NCBI GenBank assembly: GCA_019925095.2
Contig: CM034388.1
Span: forward strand, 28,278,934-28,342,933
Reading direction: 5' to 3'
Length of the DNA stretch: 64,000 nucleotides
Source: Dendrolimus kikuchii
Taxonomy: Eukaryota; Arthropoda; Insecta; Lepidoptera; Lasiocampidae
The translations under genes were made by a program, and so were the position numbers. The number at the start of each line of letters is the position of its first letter. The first letter of the stretch is position 1. This document shows positions 33,649 through 43,969 of the stretch, in pieces. The notes under the pieces were generated by a model. That model did no database searches. It was not told the DNA's origin and saw only the letters and a list, made by a program, of their open reading frames with translations.

Positions 33649-34121
33649 ACATACATACATACCTAACTTCACGCCAGTTCCCTTGCGGGGTAGGCACGAA
33701 CAACAGAGCGCCATTCAGGCTTATTATTACACACCTCACTTGCTTCTTTGACATTCATAACTCTTGTCATGCACGCTCGTCTGTTCTTAAGGCTCCTGAC
33801 ATCACCATCTGGTAGTACACGATCAATTTGATCATGTAAGGTGTGTCGTGGCCTTCCACGACTTCTGCATCCATCCACTTTTGCATTGTATATCTGTTTA
33901 GTCATTCTTTCATCATGCATTCTTTCCACATGCCTGAACCACAGGAGCATTCCTTGCCTTACCTTCACCTCGACACTCTCTTTCAGACCAACTCTCTTTC
34001 TTACTTCGGTATTACGAACGCGGTCCGCGAGTGTCACTCCGTAGATTTTGCGCAGTGCTCGCATCTCAACCGCGTTTACTCTACTTTCATGCTCTCTCTT
34101 CCATACGTGAGCGTAGGTACT
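33649..34121 (-). mobile_element. LINE 3' end, family RA (copy 3, longest), 14-bp TSD
   Basis: TATTTTATATTATT flanks the insert at 33635-33648 and 34122-34135. The tail is (TATG)n. This 473-bp copy reaches furthest into the coding sequence of all ten RA copies. It is one 5'-truncated insertion, not a full element. Confidence 0.93.
33669..34064 (-). pseudogene. RA-family LINE reverse transcriptase protein, C-terminal 131 aa
   Basis: An open frame on the minus strand inside RA copy 3: MRALRKIYGVTLADRVRNTE, KESVEVKVRQGMLLWFRHVE (family consensus is usually GMLRWFGHVE), MTKQIYNAKVDG, GRPRHTLHDQI, then NVKEASEVCNNKPEWRSVV and the stop after AYPARELA. It is the post-thumb C-terminal region of a non-LTR reverse transcriptase; the catalytic domain is absent because the insertion is 5'-truncated. 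Similar residues are in RA copies 1, 8 and 9 and in the related LINE at 45427-46083. The plus-strand frames across it are shadows. Confidence 0.85.
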
Positions 34122-34139
34122 TATTTTATATTATTCCTA

Positions 34140-34650
34140 TTTAATATTGTTAATTGAAATTAATTGGCTAATTAAGATTAGGACCGATACAGTAATTGTT
34201 GAATACTTAACAACAGTATATCAATATGATTTTCAATTTTTTCGCCTGCTAGCACCGGATGGAGTTAGTATTTATAATTGCTTGTGGTAGTTTCAATTAC
34301 AATTTTAAAATAATAGGCTTATATCGGTAGGTAGCAGCGTAACTAATTGATTGTTTTTAAAAGATAATAAATCAATTAGTATTGATGGTATGTGCGTTTG
34401 ACAGACGGATAGAATAATGCGCTTAGCATTTGTAATAGGCCCACGTTGTAAAGCAAACATCCGTAGAGTTGATGTGGCGTGTTGTTGTAAGCAGCTTTGT
34501 TTAATTGCCTGAAACTATCAAACAGACAGATATTACACCTGGCGGAACGTGGTTGCTGTCGTCTATGGATATGGACGTTTGCAACATATTGCATGAGAAA
34601 GAAAGAATGGGTAGAAGGGATGATCTAGTCCATATCAAGTACTTAAGATT
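34140..34650. other. Mostly unique, with a short RB-like scrap at about 34536-34590
   Basis: GGCGGAACGTGGTTGCTGTC GTCTATGGA-like sequence near 34540 resembles part of RB (GGAAAGCGGTTACCATCGCCTATGGA), too short and diverged to set limits. Nothing else recognised. Confidence 0.35.
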
Positions 34651-34652
34651 AA

Positions 34653-34970
34653 TATATTTTATCCGTGCAGGAACGGAGAAAGAATACAATTTCCTGCGTT
34701 GGGGCGGCCTGTCGTAAGAGGCGACTTAACAAGCCACAGCCAGGTGGTAGGGCATTTGCCCGCCTGGATGGCTACCACCCCTGGTCTAAAGTATGTCGCC
34801 ATAACAACCTCGAGTTGTGTTCCGGCATTAGTGACCAGGTTCCAGTCTCCCTTAAGAGAGCAGCAGCGCATTTGTAGCAACTTTGGTGTTGCAAATGTCC
34901 ATAGGCGATGGTAACCGCTTTCCATCAAGTGGGCCGTCTGCCTGTCTGCTGATCTCTTGCAATAAAAAAA
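34653..34970 (+). mobile_element. Retroposon RB (copy 9), full length
   Basis: Sense copy with all blocks in order: ATCCGTGCAGGAACGGAGAA, CTGTCGTAAGAGGCGAC, CAGGTGGTAGGGCATTTGCC, GGATGGCTACCACCCCTGG, TTGTGTTCCGGCATTAGTG, GAGCAGCAGCGCATTTGTAG, GGCGATGGTAACCGCTTTCC, ATCAAGTGGGCCGTCTGCC, poly(A). About 318 bp. A good reference copy of the family. Frames of 70-90 residues on both strands are repeat-derived. Confidence 0.9.
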
Positions 34971-35222
34971 AATATTGTAATACCTTAGATAGCAAACGAA
35001 GGCTGTTCCCCTATAATACTTCGACTCCAGCTAAATTGTATAATAATTTATTTAGTAAATATAGTACATGGTTCAATAGGACAAAACCATTTGAACTAGT
35101 GCTATACCCAAAAAAGAGTTAGTGTAATCTGCTAGCTATTAATATAGAACACATGAACAAAGTGTCTTCGCCTTAATAGAGACAATAAGAAGTGTTAATG
35201 TACACTTTCTTAGTAAGAATAC

Positions 35223-35417
35223 ACACATACATACATACATAACTTCACGCCAGTTCCCTTGCGGGGTAGGCACGAACAACAGAGCGCCATTTAGGCTTAT
35301 TCTTACACACCTTACTTGCTTCTTTGACATTCATAGCTCTTGTCATGCACGCTCGTCTGTTCTTAAGGCTCCTGACAACACCTTCTGCTAGTACACGATC
35401 AATTTGGAAGGTGTGTC
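35223..35417 (-). mobile_element. LINE 3' end, family RA (copy 4), 10-bp TSD
   Basis: GTAAGAATAC flanks at 35213-35222 and 35418-35427. (TATG)n tail on the minus strand. An internal deletion of GATCAATTTGATCATG-type sequence to AATTTGGAAGG removes part of the DQIDRV coding sequence. Confidence 0.88.
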
Positions 35418-35618
35418 GTAAGAATACTTTTAGTTAATTTAGGTTATATTTAAATTACTTATTAGTCTCTTTAGATTACATGGTAATATTAATAAGGTTT
35501 TTTCTTAAATAGGTCATTTATATAAAAAAGTAACGATAGTTGTGTGTATATTTTATTTTAGGATATACTTTATTTTAAAATTAGATTTTTTTAAAATTTA
35601 TAATACAGCATAAAAATA

Positions 35619-35837
35619 CATACATACATACATAACTTCACCCCAGTTTCCTTGCGGCGTAGGCACGAACAACAGAGCGCCATTTAGGCTTATTCTTACA
35701 CACCTCACTTGCTTCTTTGACATTCATAACTCTTGTCATGCACGCTCGTCTATTCTTAAGGCTCCTGACATCACCTTCTGCTAGTACACGATCAATTTGA
35801 TCATGGAAGGTGTGTCGTGGCCTTCTACGACTTCTGG
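35619..35837 (-). mobile_element. LINE 3' end, family RA (copy 5), 9-bp TSD
   Basis: ATAAAAATA flanks at 35610-35618 and 35838-35846. The insert contains the RA C-terminal coding end and a (TATG)n tail; several point changes near the tail (CACCCCAGTTTCC) distinguish it. Confidence 0.87.
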
Positions 35838-36180
35838 ATAAAAATAAATTTAAATAATATACATATTATCACAAAATGGGCAGGCTTATTTTTCATAATG
35901 ATCTCTTCTTCATCTTGCGATATTGTGCGTACTCGAAGAGTCACGTCTTACTAAACTGTTAAGGTTTTTCACGTAAGCTCTAAAAACTATACAAATCAAT
36001 AGATTTACACGTTCAATGTGAATAAATATTCGAAACGAAATCATTTCTTCTTTGTTTGGGATTACAGCTTTCAAGTTACTCCTAAAACCTTTTTAAAATA
36101 TATAGGTAGGTTGTTGACTTTGTTGAAATGATCGCTGTCGTAATCTTATTATATCTATAACAATAATACTCGTAATAATA

Positions 36181-36775
36181 GGTCATAAACTTGTCACTGC
36201 AGGGCTCGGGCCTCCCACTATCGAGGAATGGACAATATGCCATTTAATATTTATCCGTGCAGGAACGGAGAAAGAATACAATTTCCTGCCGCCTGGCGGC
36301 CTGTCGTGAGAGGCGACTGAACAACCCACAGCCAGGTGGTAGGGTATTTGCTCGACTGGATGGCGACCACCCCTGGTCTAGAGTATGCCGCCATAACAAC
36401 CTTGTGTTGTGTTCCGGCATTAGTGACCAGGTTCCAGTCTCCTTTAAGAGAGCAGCAGCGCATTTGTAGCACCTTTGGTGTTGCAAACGTCCATAGGCGA
36501 TGGTAACCGCTTTCCATCAAGTGGGCCGTCTGCCTGTCTGCTGAACTCCTGCAATAAAAAAAAAATAAAAAAATAAAATACCCGCAACGCTTGTCCAAGA
36601 CGGCTTGGCAGGTTTGATACATCGGTTACCTCGATGAGCAGGTTTCATTGCAATAGTTTCCTTTACCGTTGTTATCACGTGTTAATTCTAACAATATGCA
36701 CATATTAGGTCAGAAAACTGCCTAAGTTTTGTATGCGTTCCGGCCAGTATTCGGACCCGCGCCCTTTCAGTCATG
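36181..36775 (-). mobile_element. SINE family N (copy 3), split by RB
   Basis: Antisense. The 3' part 36181-36240 (CACTGCAGGGCTCGGGCCTC, GGAATGGACAATATGCC) and the rest 36585-36775 (TACCCGCAACGCTTGTCCAA, ACGGCTTGGCAGGTTTGATA, GCGTTCCGGCCAGTATTCGG with a decayed box B) are one SINE interrupted by RB at 36242-36576. Confidence 0.82.
36242..36576 (+). mobile_element. Retroposon RB (copy 10), inside a SINE
   Basis: Near full-length sense copy from TATTTATCCGTGCAGGAACG to CTCCTGCAATAAAAA with a long A-rich tail. Its insertion into SINE N dates it after that SINE. The 80, 123 and 70-residue frames are repeat-derived. Confidence 0.88.
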
Positions 36776-36881
36776 CTTTTATTACTTATTATATTTACTG
36801 AAAAGGTTTAAAATATTTGTAGCAGTCACTATTCTAGTGTTTGCTAAAAAAAATTAAAATCTATGCTTCATACTTTGCCTG

Positions 36882-37205
36882 GAGCGCGTTTCTTTAGTAT
36901 CTCACAACGCCCAAAATGCTCCGCCTGCCATTCCACATGGCGACCACGGCGAGAACGCCACACGTCATCATTTTAGATCACACAGCGCTCACAAAGACCC
37001 GTGTCAAGGTGGGTCGAAGAGCGCGTTGACCACAGAGCATTAATTGTCTCTATCGATTCACATTGAAAAAGGCGCGATTTTCAAATCAACCAATGACATT
37101 TGTGTATCTCCATAATCTGCTCCACTACAGTTTATGTTTGTAACTCCCGCAAGCAAATGGAACGGGAAAAATCGCGGTAGTTATGAGTCTTTTGTGGAAC
37201 GTAGC
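36882..37205 (+). repeat. Dispersed repeat Q (copy 2)
   Basis: Same block order as 22005-22362, for example ATTTTCAAATCAACCAATGA and ATGGAACGGGAAAAATCGCG, ending TGGAACGTAGC. Estimated by eye at roughly three quarters identity with copy 1. No terminal repeats or coding domain. Confidence 0.7.
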
Positions 37206-37209
37206 TCTG

Positions 37210-37855
37210 GTATCTAGAACAATAGTTACAAAGAAAGTATCCTTACGCATACGGAACGCTATTATTACGTTGGCATCTTGCAGCTTGACTGGTTGTAATT
37301 TTTTCCCCATTTGACATTTCATTTAGACATCTTTCCTTTTGCTTTTTCATAATGATTAAATAAACACTGTATGAAAAAGTGAGAAAAAAGCTGACGGCGT
37401 TTTACCGTTTATCGATGTTGTGTTATTATTATAATTGTCTTGGAATTATTCAATTTTAAATTATACCTTCGAGTATTGTTATCGATAAATATGTAGGTCG
37501 TAGGGCTTGACTGAGTCGTCAACAACGCGGACACGTCACTACTATTAGCAACCTATAATTTTGGCATAATCTGTTATAAACCTTCCTTTGTATCGTTTTC
37601 AACAATCGGCCCCTGTGGTTGGGTGGGGGTATATTTAATGTGGTGCGTCGATGATGTTACCCCGTTGGATAAGGTGGCGCACCACAGGCGAGAGCCCATG
37701 GCTTAATCGCCTCGGGAGCTGGGCTCGACTACTCGTGAGGGCAGTACAAAATAAAATAATGAGGTGTGTTGTAGTCTAGATGTAAATATTGCTTAAATAA
37801 TTTAACATTAAACTTAAGACTATATATACAGAAATCTTAACTACTACGTGAAACT
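37210..37855. other. Unique stretch, nothing recognised
   Basis: A GC-richer segment near 37610-37740 (GGCCCCTGTGGTTGGGTGGG and TGGCGCACCACAGGCGAGAG) stands alone. No domain or repeat recognised. Confidence 0.35.
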
Positions 37856-37869
37856 ACGTAAAACCTATA

Positions 37870-38109
37870 CATACATACATACATAACTTCACGCCAGTTC
37901 CCTTGCGGGGTAGGCACGAACAACAGAGTGCCATTTAGGCTTATTCTTACACACCTCACTTGCCTCTTTGACATTCATAACTCTTGTCATGGAAGCTCGT
38001 CTGTTCTTAAGGCTCCTGACATCACCTTCTGCTAGTACACGATCAATTTGATCATGGAAGGTGTGTCGTGGCCTTCCACGACTTCTGCATCCATCCACTT
38101 TTGCATAAA
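37870..38109 (-). mobile_element. LINE 3' end, family RA (copy 6), 12-bp TSD
   Basis: GTAAAACCTATA at 37858-37869 and GTAAAACTTATA at 38110-38121 (one mismatch) flank the insert. The minus strand encodes 69 residues from VDGCRSRGRPRHTFHDQID to AYPARELA, then (TATG)n. An RB copy starts a few bases beyond the TSD. Confidence 0.9.
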
Positions 38110-38124
38110 GTAAAACTTATATAT

Positions 38125-38480
38125 ATATATATTTTTATCCGTGCAGTAACGGAGAAAGAATACAATTTCCTGCGGCCTGGCGGCCTGTCGTAAGAGGCGA
38201 CTAAACAACCCACAGCCAGGTGGTGGGGTATTTGCTCGACTGGATGGCGACCACCCCTGGTCTAGAGTATGCCGCCATAACAACCTTGTGTTGTGTTCCG
38301 GCATTAATGACCAGGTTCCAGTCTGCCTTAATAGAGTAGAGTAGAGTAACCGCTTTCCATCAAGTGGGCCGTCTGCCTGTCTGCTGATCTCCTGCAGTAA
38401 AAAAAAAGGTGGAAATTCACCGTCTCTGCCAACCCCTTACGCCAATGGGAAACAGGCGTGACAATATATGTATGTATGTT
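38125..38480 (+). mobile_element. Retroposon RB (copy 11), deleted, and a LINE tail
   Basis: 38125-38408 is RB in sense direction; GTCTGCCTTAATAGAGTAGA replaces about 80 bp of body before AACCGCTTTCCATCAAGTG. Next to its A-run, 38409-38480 encodes VEIHRLCQPL-like residues ending before (TATG)n, a style shared with LINE C-terminal ends (…VSAYP…). Confidence 0.72.
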
Positions 38481-38960
38481 AAAATTACAAATCCTAACTT
38501 TGTTAGGCTGTATCGATCGATGAGATAATTTTGATAAAAAATAACTCAGAAATTTGCAACGATATAAAGAAAGTAAGCAGTAAGATTTCCTCAAAATGGG
38601 TTACCAGTGGTGTAGAATTCATTCAACTTGTTTCCGCATACCCAACTCTTAAGAAGTTAGCGGCTAGCACCGAAAAGTCGAAAGCGCCGTTATATTCATT
38701 GGCGTTTACGCGATCTGTTCAAATATATTATTACTAATGTCCCTATATATTAACCAGCGACCAAAACGTCGAAAGCGCCATGCGTTTGGCGCTTAGGTTT
38801 TTTATTCGTGCATATATTATTACTATGACCTACGCTCGGCGGCTTTCCATACGTATCGGATGAAATAGCAACTCATAAACCGGCCAAGCACCGGCTTTTG
38901 TTTCATAATATGCGGTAAGATTGCAAAATTAAAAACACAAATTAATATATCGCAAGTTAG
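38480..38960. other. Unique stretch, nothing recognised
   Basis: No coding domain or shared repeat. AAAAGTCGAAAGCGC and AAACGTCGAAAGCGC recur about 95 bases apart (near 38670 and 38764). Confidence 0.35.
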
Positions 38961-38967
38961 ATATTTT

Positions 38968-39600
38968 TGAAGTGAAACTTCTTTAGAATCGTGATTTGAA
39001 ACTCGATGAAACGAAAAAGCGACACTAAAAACAGATAAACACGTAAATCTATAGGACTAAGCCTGCGAGGGAATGAGATACGAGTGTTACATTGTGCAGC
39101 ACAGATTAAAGAGTCAATGAGACCGATGATTAAACACAGGTCCAACTTGGACAGAAATAACTGAGAATAATCGACCTTACTTATAATAATCTCGTTAAGA
39201 AATGATTAGTCATCTCCTAAGTAAGAGAATCAGAATCAGACCCTAATCAATGAATATCTCTTTTTTCACTTATAAACGTGTATTACCTGTTGTTTACCTG
39301 AGAGGAGCAAAGATAAACGAAATTTGAATGATTAACGTAGTGATAACCAAAATATTGGACTAAAGAGGAGTTTATGGGTAAGATTTTCAGTAATCAGTTG
39401 CTGAGCAGTTTCTTAAAATTTAACAAGCGTTTATAAGTAAGGTCAAATATGTTTAGACTAAAACAGTGAAAAATTATATGTTAACGGATGTAGGCTAAAG
39501 GAATTATATTTATTTTAATAAAAATTAGAGAAGAATTATCTGTGATTATATTCTCTGAAGTTTCATTTCTACTGCGCGTGAATTGCGCACACATCTCAAC
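38968..39600 (+). mobile_element. MITE family F (copy 2) carrying a nested MITE
   Basis: Left end GAAGTGAAACTTCTTTAGAA and GAAACGAAAAAGCGACAC; right end CTGAAGTTTCATTTCTACTG followed by GCGTGAATTGCGCACACA. The PIF-like MITE at 39172-39445 lies inside, so the original F element was about 360 bp. Confidence 0.7.
39172..39445. mobile_element. PIF/Harbinger-like MITE (copy 2), TSD AAT
   Basis: Ends CGACCTTACTTATAA and TTATAAGTAAGGTCA. AAT flanks it at 39169-39171 and 39446-39448. The 274-bp body aligns with 28275-28552 throughout. It is nested in MITE F. Confidence 0.82.
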
Positions 39601-40082
39601 TTTTTCAACAGCTGTGTAGTCGTCGCTTACATTATACGATATGTTTTTTAGCCGGCTTATTCTAGCCGAATTTCCACCCCGTGCCACTGGCGGATACCTT
39701 TTCTTCCCGAATAAAGTGACGCAAATATTAAGGTGTTAAAAAGTCTCAATTTCACATCAAGTGAAGAAGGATCAGATAGAAATTTAAACAACGCGTCACA
39801 TTCCCATATAAATTCAAATCTTTATTATTTAAGAATTCAAGAGACAAAGGAACGACATTCAAAGTCCATTCACTTAAATTCCTATTTAAATACTATTAAA
39901 AACTGTTATTTAATGCTAAACAATTATCAAGAAACTATTTTTGTATCCAGCGTCATTCGCAGATTTTACGTTGTAACTTAGGTCGCGTTCCACTGAAATT
40001 CTCATATACTGTTTTATCGAGCGTTTATATAGGTATATGCGTTACTTTGGTAACAATTCCTAATTGTATATTTAATTTCATT

Positions 40083-40112
40083 ACACACACACACACACAC
40101 ACACACACGCAA

Positions 40113-40207
<95 letters not shown>
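40083..40207. repeat. Compound microsatellite (AC)n-(GCAC)n-(AC)n
   Basis: About 26 bases of AC repeat, then about fourteen ACGC/GCAC tetramers (40108-40158), then about 45 bases of AC repeat, passing into ATACATATAT. The long cysteine/valine or histidine/threonine frames here are artefacts of the repeat. Confidence 0.95.
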
Positions 40208-40228
40208 TATATATACATATATATATAC

Positions 40229-40457
40229 CGCGAAGTCGTCCGCGTGGAATTTGTTTTCAAAACCCCCCCATTTTAAAACATTCTTCATTGGTGCTCCGCT
40301 CCTATTGGTCTTAGCGTGATGATTTATAGCCTGTAGCCTTTATCCATAAATGGGCTATCTAACACTGAAAGAATTTTTCAAATCAGACCAGTAGTTCCTG
40401 AGATTAGCGCGTTCAAGCAAACAAATAAACTCTTTAGCTTTATATATTAGTATAAGA
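40229..40457 (-). mobile_element. Helitron, subfamily A (copy 2), 3' end lost in microsatellite
   Basis: Minus strand: 5' TCTTATACTAATATATAAAG preceded by A (T at 40458 on plus), body CTGAAAGATAGCCC-type sequence in reverse (AATGGGCTATCTAACACTGA on plus), ending at CGCGGACGACTTCGCGG. The terminal CAGCTAG is replaced by the AT part of the microsatellite. Confidence 0.75.
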
Positions 40458-40829
40458 TAATACTTGTATATTAATTATCTACAGATTTTAGTTTAGTATG
40501 CGTTATATAATAGTAAGGTAACGTATATGTAATATGTACATATGTGAATACGCTTCTAACAAAATCTTTGCTAAAAGACACGCATGCGTTCACTTAGAAA
40601 CAAGAGGTGTTAGGTATCATTTATAAAAAGTCAACAATTGAATATTTTGTGACAAATTACCCAATTTATTAAATATATTATAATAGCCGAAGACCTTCAA
40701 AGCTTTGTGTAGGTATGTAGTTTGACATATCACGTAATTTATAATGAATATTGTAGAACGATCGGCGCGTCATGCCGCGGTGCCGGTGTGGGCGAATCAC
40801 TTAATTGACTTTATTTATTATTAATCAAC

Positions 40830-41140
40830 TTGGAAACTCAGAAAATGAACGCTATAAGGAAATCTAAAGAAATTTCTAGTTTTCGAGGAAGATCTCTTAA
40901 ACCGTATGTATATGTAGTTGCTGCCGGTAGACCGAGACGTACTACACATAGATCAAATAGCAGAAATGTTAAAGAAAGTTCAGGTAAAAGCATCTCAAAT
41001 AAACGTGCATGTATGAAGAGGTTAATGAAAGTAGATGAAGCGAAAGTTGTTTGCTAGGATCATCACAAGTGGAGATCCATAGTCTCTGCCTACCCCCATG
41101 GAAAAAGGGCGTGATACTGATAATATGTATGCATGTGTGT
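40830..41140 (+). pseudogene. LINE reverse transcriptase C-terminal fragment
   Basis: Plus-strand coding remnant with AAGRPRRTTHRSNSRNVKES, SNKRACMKRLMKVDEAKVVC, a stop, then HHKWRSIVSAYPHGKRA and a TATGTATGCATG tail. The order matches the RA family and the LINE at 45427-46083 (GRPR, NKR/NRRACM.R.M.V.EA, W.S.V.AYP). 5' part missing. Confidence 0.7.
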
Positions 41141-41151
41141 ATCTATATCCA

Positions 41152-41330
41152 TACTAATTTATACAAATATTATAAAGAGGAAAGATTTGTATGTTTGTAA
41201 CGAATAAACTCAAAAACTACTGGACCGATTTCAAAAATGTTTTCACCATTAGAATGCTTCATTATCGCTGCGTAATATAGGCTATATGTATTAATAGAAA
41301 ATTCAAGGATCCCTACTAAAATTTCAATAA
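41152..41330 (+). mobile_element. Helitron-like 5' fragment
   Basis: ATACTAATTTATACAAATAT, AACTCAAAAACTACTGGACC, GATTTCAAAAATGTTTTCAC and CATTATCGCTGCGTAATATA are shared in style with lepidopteran Helitron 5' parts. No 3' CTAG end was found nearby. Confidence 0.45.
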
Positions 41331-41574
41331 TGTAACCTAAGGTGTAAAAAATTTGCTATAAAATGTATTTCATCGCATGCGTTGCGGAAACTATTGATGG
41401 TAGGACAAAAAAATATTCTACAATATTAAAGAACATGCAACGAAACCGCGTCCTTTACTAAAGGCATATTAGTGTGTTTACATACTCACAGGTTATCTTG
41501 ATGTGCGGGTTTTATCACTATTATTTATTTATTCTATGATTTGTTCTCAGGTAATAGGAATGAGACTTAGATAT

Positions 41575-42073
41575 TGTTACGACCTAGACGCCGACAAAGA
41601 CAAATTCACACCTGCATACCTGGAGAAACACATTTTATTACCTTTCGGCATGTGTACTTCTTTTGTTTACTTTGCGTTTAAAATTTGTGATTAGAAAACA
41701 GCCCATTGTGAATTGTAATCTTTTATGGCAGTCATTAGCCAGGTGTGTCGGATTTAAAATATAAACTGATTCTAGGAAATTCGGTCACGCGGCCGGGCAG
41801 ATATATAGAATCTGTGCAGTATAAATAAATGCTTCGATTGAGGGACGAGGCAGTCTAGTGATAACCACGAGCGAAGTAAGACGTGTGTACTACATTCGGT
41901 AATCTGTTTAGTGACGGACATTGCGCGTTTTATGGAATTACGATCTTCTGCATTACGTTTGGACTTGTTGCGTTCGGTTATATTTGTACCTGTGCTATAC
42001 GTGTTTGTATAGTTCTAATAAACTTTATAATAATTCCAACGGCATTTTAATTCGAGTCCTGCAACTCGTAACA
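41575..42073 (+). mobile_element. Solo LTR, Ty3/gypsy type
   Basis: A 499-bp segment starts TGTTACGA and ends TCGTAACA, perfect 8-bp inverted ends. ATAT lies on both sides (41571-41574 and 42074-42077), a 4-bp TSD of the kind made by several insect Ty3/gypsy elements. GTGCAGTATAAATAAATGC near 41816 is a TATA-like promoter and TTCTAATAAACTTTATAATA near 42014 a poly(A) signal, which sets the plus orientation. No internal coding region, primer site or second LTR is present, so it formed by LTR-LTR recombination. The 63-residue frame crossing its start is not a gene. Confidence 0.9.
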
Positions 42074-42208
42074 ATATGTTAGTCAGTATACTATCTCCAA
42101 TTTAACGTTACGTTCGTTAATTAACTTTTTATTTAAACCTATAGATAGGGAGATAATCGCTTCCACAGTTGTAAAAATATGTGTCCTTCTCGTAATCTAC
42201 TGCATCGT

Positions 42209-42338
42209 TTACATTATGCCTACTTCCACTGCAGCAAGCAGGAAAGCTGCGAGGGCCGTGAGTACCGCGTGTAAACGTAATTTCCCCACTTCCATCACCA
42301 CTTTCCTGCTTGGTACGTTTGAAGTCGGCATAATGTAA
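42209..42338. repeat. Foldback element of about 130 bp
   Basis: TTACATTATGCCTACTTC at 42209-42226 faces GAAGTCGGCATAATGTAA at 42321-42338 (one mismatch), and AAGCAGGAAAG at 42236-42246 faces CTTTCCTGCTT at 42301-42311. The paired arms flank a 55-base loop. It could be a small MITE or a hairpin RNA. The minus-strand 84-residue frame is a by-product. Confidence 0.65.
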
Positions 42339-42444
42339 GCAAGAGGCGACTTTTGAACCATGGGGTGAAAATTTATGGAAAGAATCGAGATTATAAAGCT
42401 TAAAAAATACTGTGAACTAAAATCTATACTACTATAACTCAAAA

Positions 42445-43920
42445 TAATGTTGGAGTATCTCAAGGAAGCATTTTAACTCCCTTATTGTTTCTTTTATACA
42501 TTAACGATCTTCCAGACGCTTCAAATAGTGATTATATATTGTCTGCAGACGATACAACATTAATATCTATAGCAAATAATAAAAATGAACTAGAACGACA
42601 AATTAACAATGACATAGAATCAGATATCACATGGCGAAATCAAAATAATTTGCAAATTAATATGACTAAAACAACCTACATTCAATTCCAAACCAATTAC
42701 ACTAAACTTAAAAGTCCACTCAATATTAATCATTTATTTGGGAAACATACAATAATCATAATTATTACAATATAAAACACATAAATTAATACAAATATCA
42801 ACTAAGTTTCCACTAAAAAATAAAACATCATAACTCGACATATATAAAAAGCGTAGACGACTGTAAATTTTTGGGAATCACAATTCACAGTTATTGTAAT
42901 TGGAAAGCGCATATCGAAAAGACAGCAAAAAACCTCGATCGTTTTATTTACACGTTAAGTAGGATAAGACACGTCGTTGGGTTAAAAGCAGCAATGTGTG
43001 CCTACCACGGATACCTATCTTCAGTACTCAGATGTGGTATTGTGTTATGGGGGAACTCAACAGATGTTTGTGGAATTTTTACATACATACATAACTTCAC
43101 GCCAGTTCCCTTGCGGGGTAGGCACGAACAACAGTGCGCCATTTAGGCTTATTCTTACACACCTCACTTGCTTCTTTGACATTCATAACTCTTGTCATGC
43201 ACGCTCGTCTGTTCTTAAGGCTCCTGACATCACCTTCTGCTAGTACACGTAGAATTTTAGAAATTTTAAAATACAGAAAAAGTGTATCGGAGCTATTTGT
43301 GGAGCATCGTATACTGATAGCTGTAAGCCCTTATTTAAAAAGCTTGAAATTCTTCCTTTACCTTGTTTGTACATTCTGGAAATTTGTATTTTTGTAAAAA
43401 AAAATGTTATTTATTTAAATCAAAATATGAGGTGGAAGGTAGTCGAACCAGATATAAAGAGAAACTGTGTTTCCCATCAATTAAATTATCATTGTTTAAG
43501 AAAAACGCATATTGTATGGCAATAACAATAATGAATAAATTATCCACTAACATTAGCGGGCTATCATTTAAACGGTTCAAACCCTATATGACAACTTTTT
43601 TACTTAATAGATTATACTATAGCGTAGACGAATATATTAATGACAATACAATAAAATAAGATAATAACATTGACATTTTTAAATTTAATACTTTAACTTA
43701 TTTAAAAAAAATTAACAATTCCTTTTTATTTCCTTTGAGATGTATATTTAATTAAATTAATTTGGAAAGATTAGGGTTATAGCTTCAAGACATAAAAGTG
43801 GATGTAAGTATTTGCACGACATGTACATGACAAAACATACTAGAAACTTTATATTATGTAATAATATACCTATTCATGTACCTATGTTTTTGCAAATAAA
43901 GATTGATTGGTTGATTATAA
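42445..43920 (+). pseudogene. Jockey/CR1-like LINE reverse transcriptase, interrupted
   Basis: Palm region: NNVGVSQGSILTPLLFLLYI, NDLPDAS, then SADDTTLISIANNKNELERQ (the family motif is normally YADD or FADD, here SADD) and LQINMTKTTYIQF. Thumb: FLGITIHSYCNWKAHIEKTA and YLSSVLRCGIVLWGNS. A frame change near 42775-42840 and RA copy 7 (43080-43251) break it. It resumes as IQKKCIGAICGA, CKPLFKKLEILPLPCLYILE and a C-terminal tail to 43659, followed by a 3' UTR ending in AATAAAGATTGATTGGTTGA. The endonuclease domain is missing. In life such proteins copy LINE RNA into the chromosome. Confidence 0.85.
43080..43251 (-). mobile_element. LINE 3' end, family RA (copy 7), inside the LINE RT
   Basis: GAATTTT at 43073-43079 and 43252-43258 flanks it. 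Minus-strand tail (TATG)n and the last coding residues of RA up to the VLAEGDVRSLK region. Excision of one TSD rejoins the reverse transcriptase thumb sequence of the host LINE. Confidence 0.85.
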
Positions 43921-43969
43921 TAAATCTGTGAATGGTTCGAGATTTACATTGCGTTTAAAAATCTAAAAA

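Noticed and set aside
40100..40160. CRISPR-like array from the regularly spaced GCAC units
   Set aside because: It is a simple tetranucleotide microsatellite without spacers, in a eukaryotic genome.
40014..40319. Cys/Val-rich and His/Thr-rich open frames
   Set aside because: Produced by the (AC)n/(GCAC)n microsatellite in different frames.
42485..43146. Functional reverse transcriptase gene
   Set aside because: The palm has SADD in place of YADD/FADD, the frame changes near 42775-42840, and RA copy 7 interrupts it; it is a dead LINE fragment.
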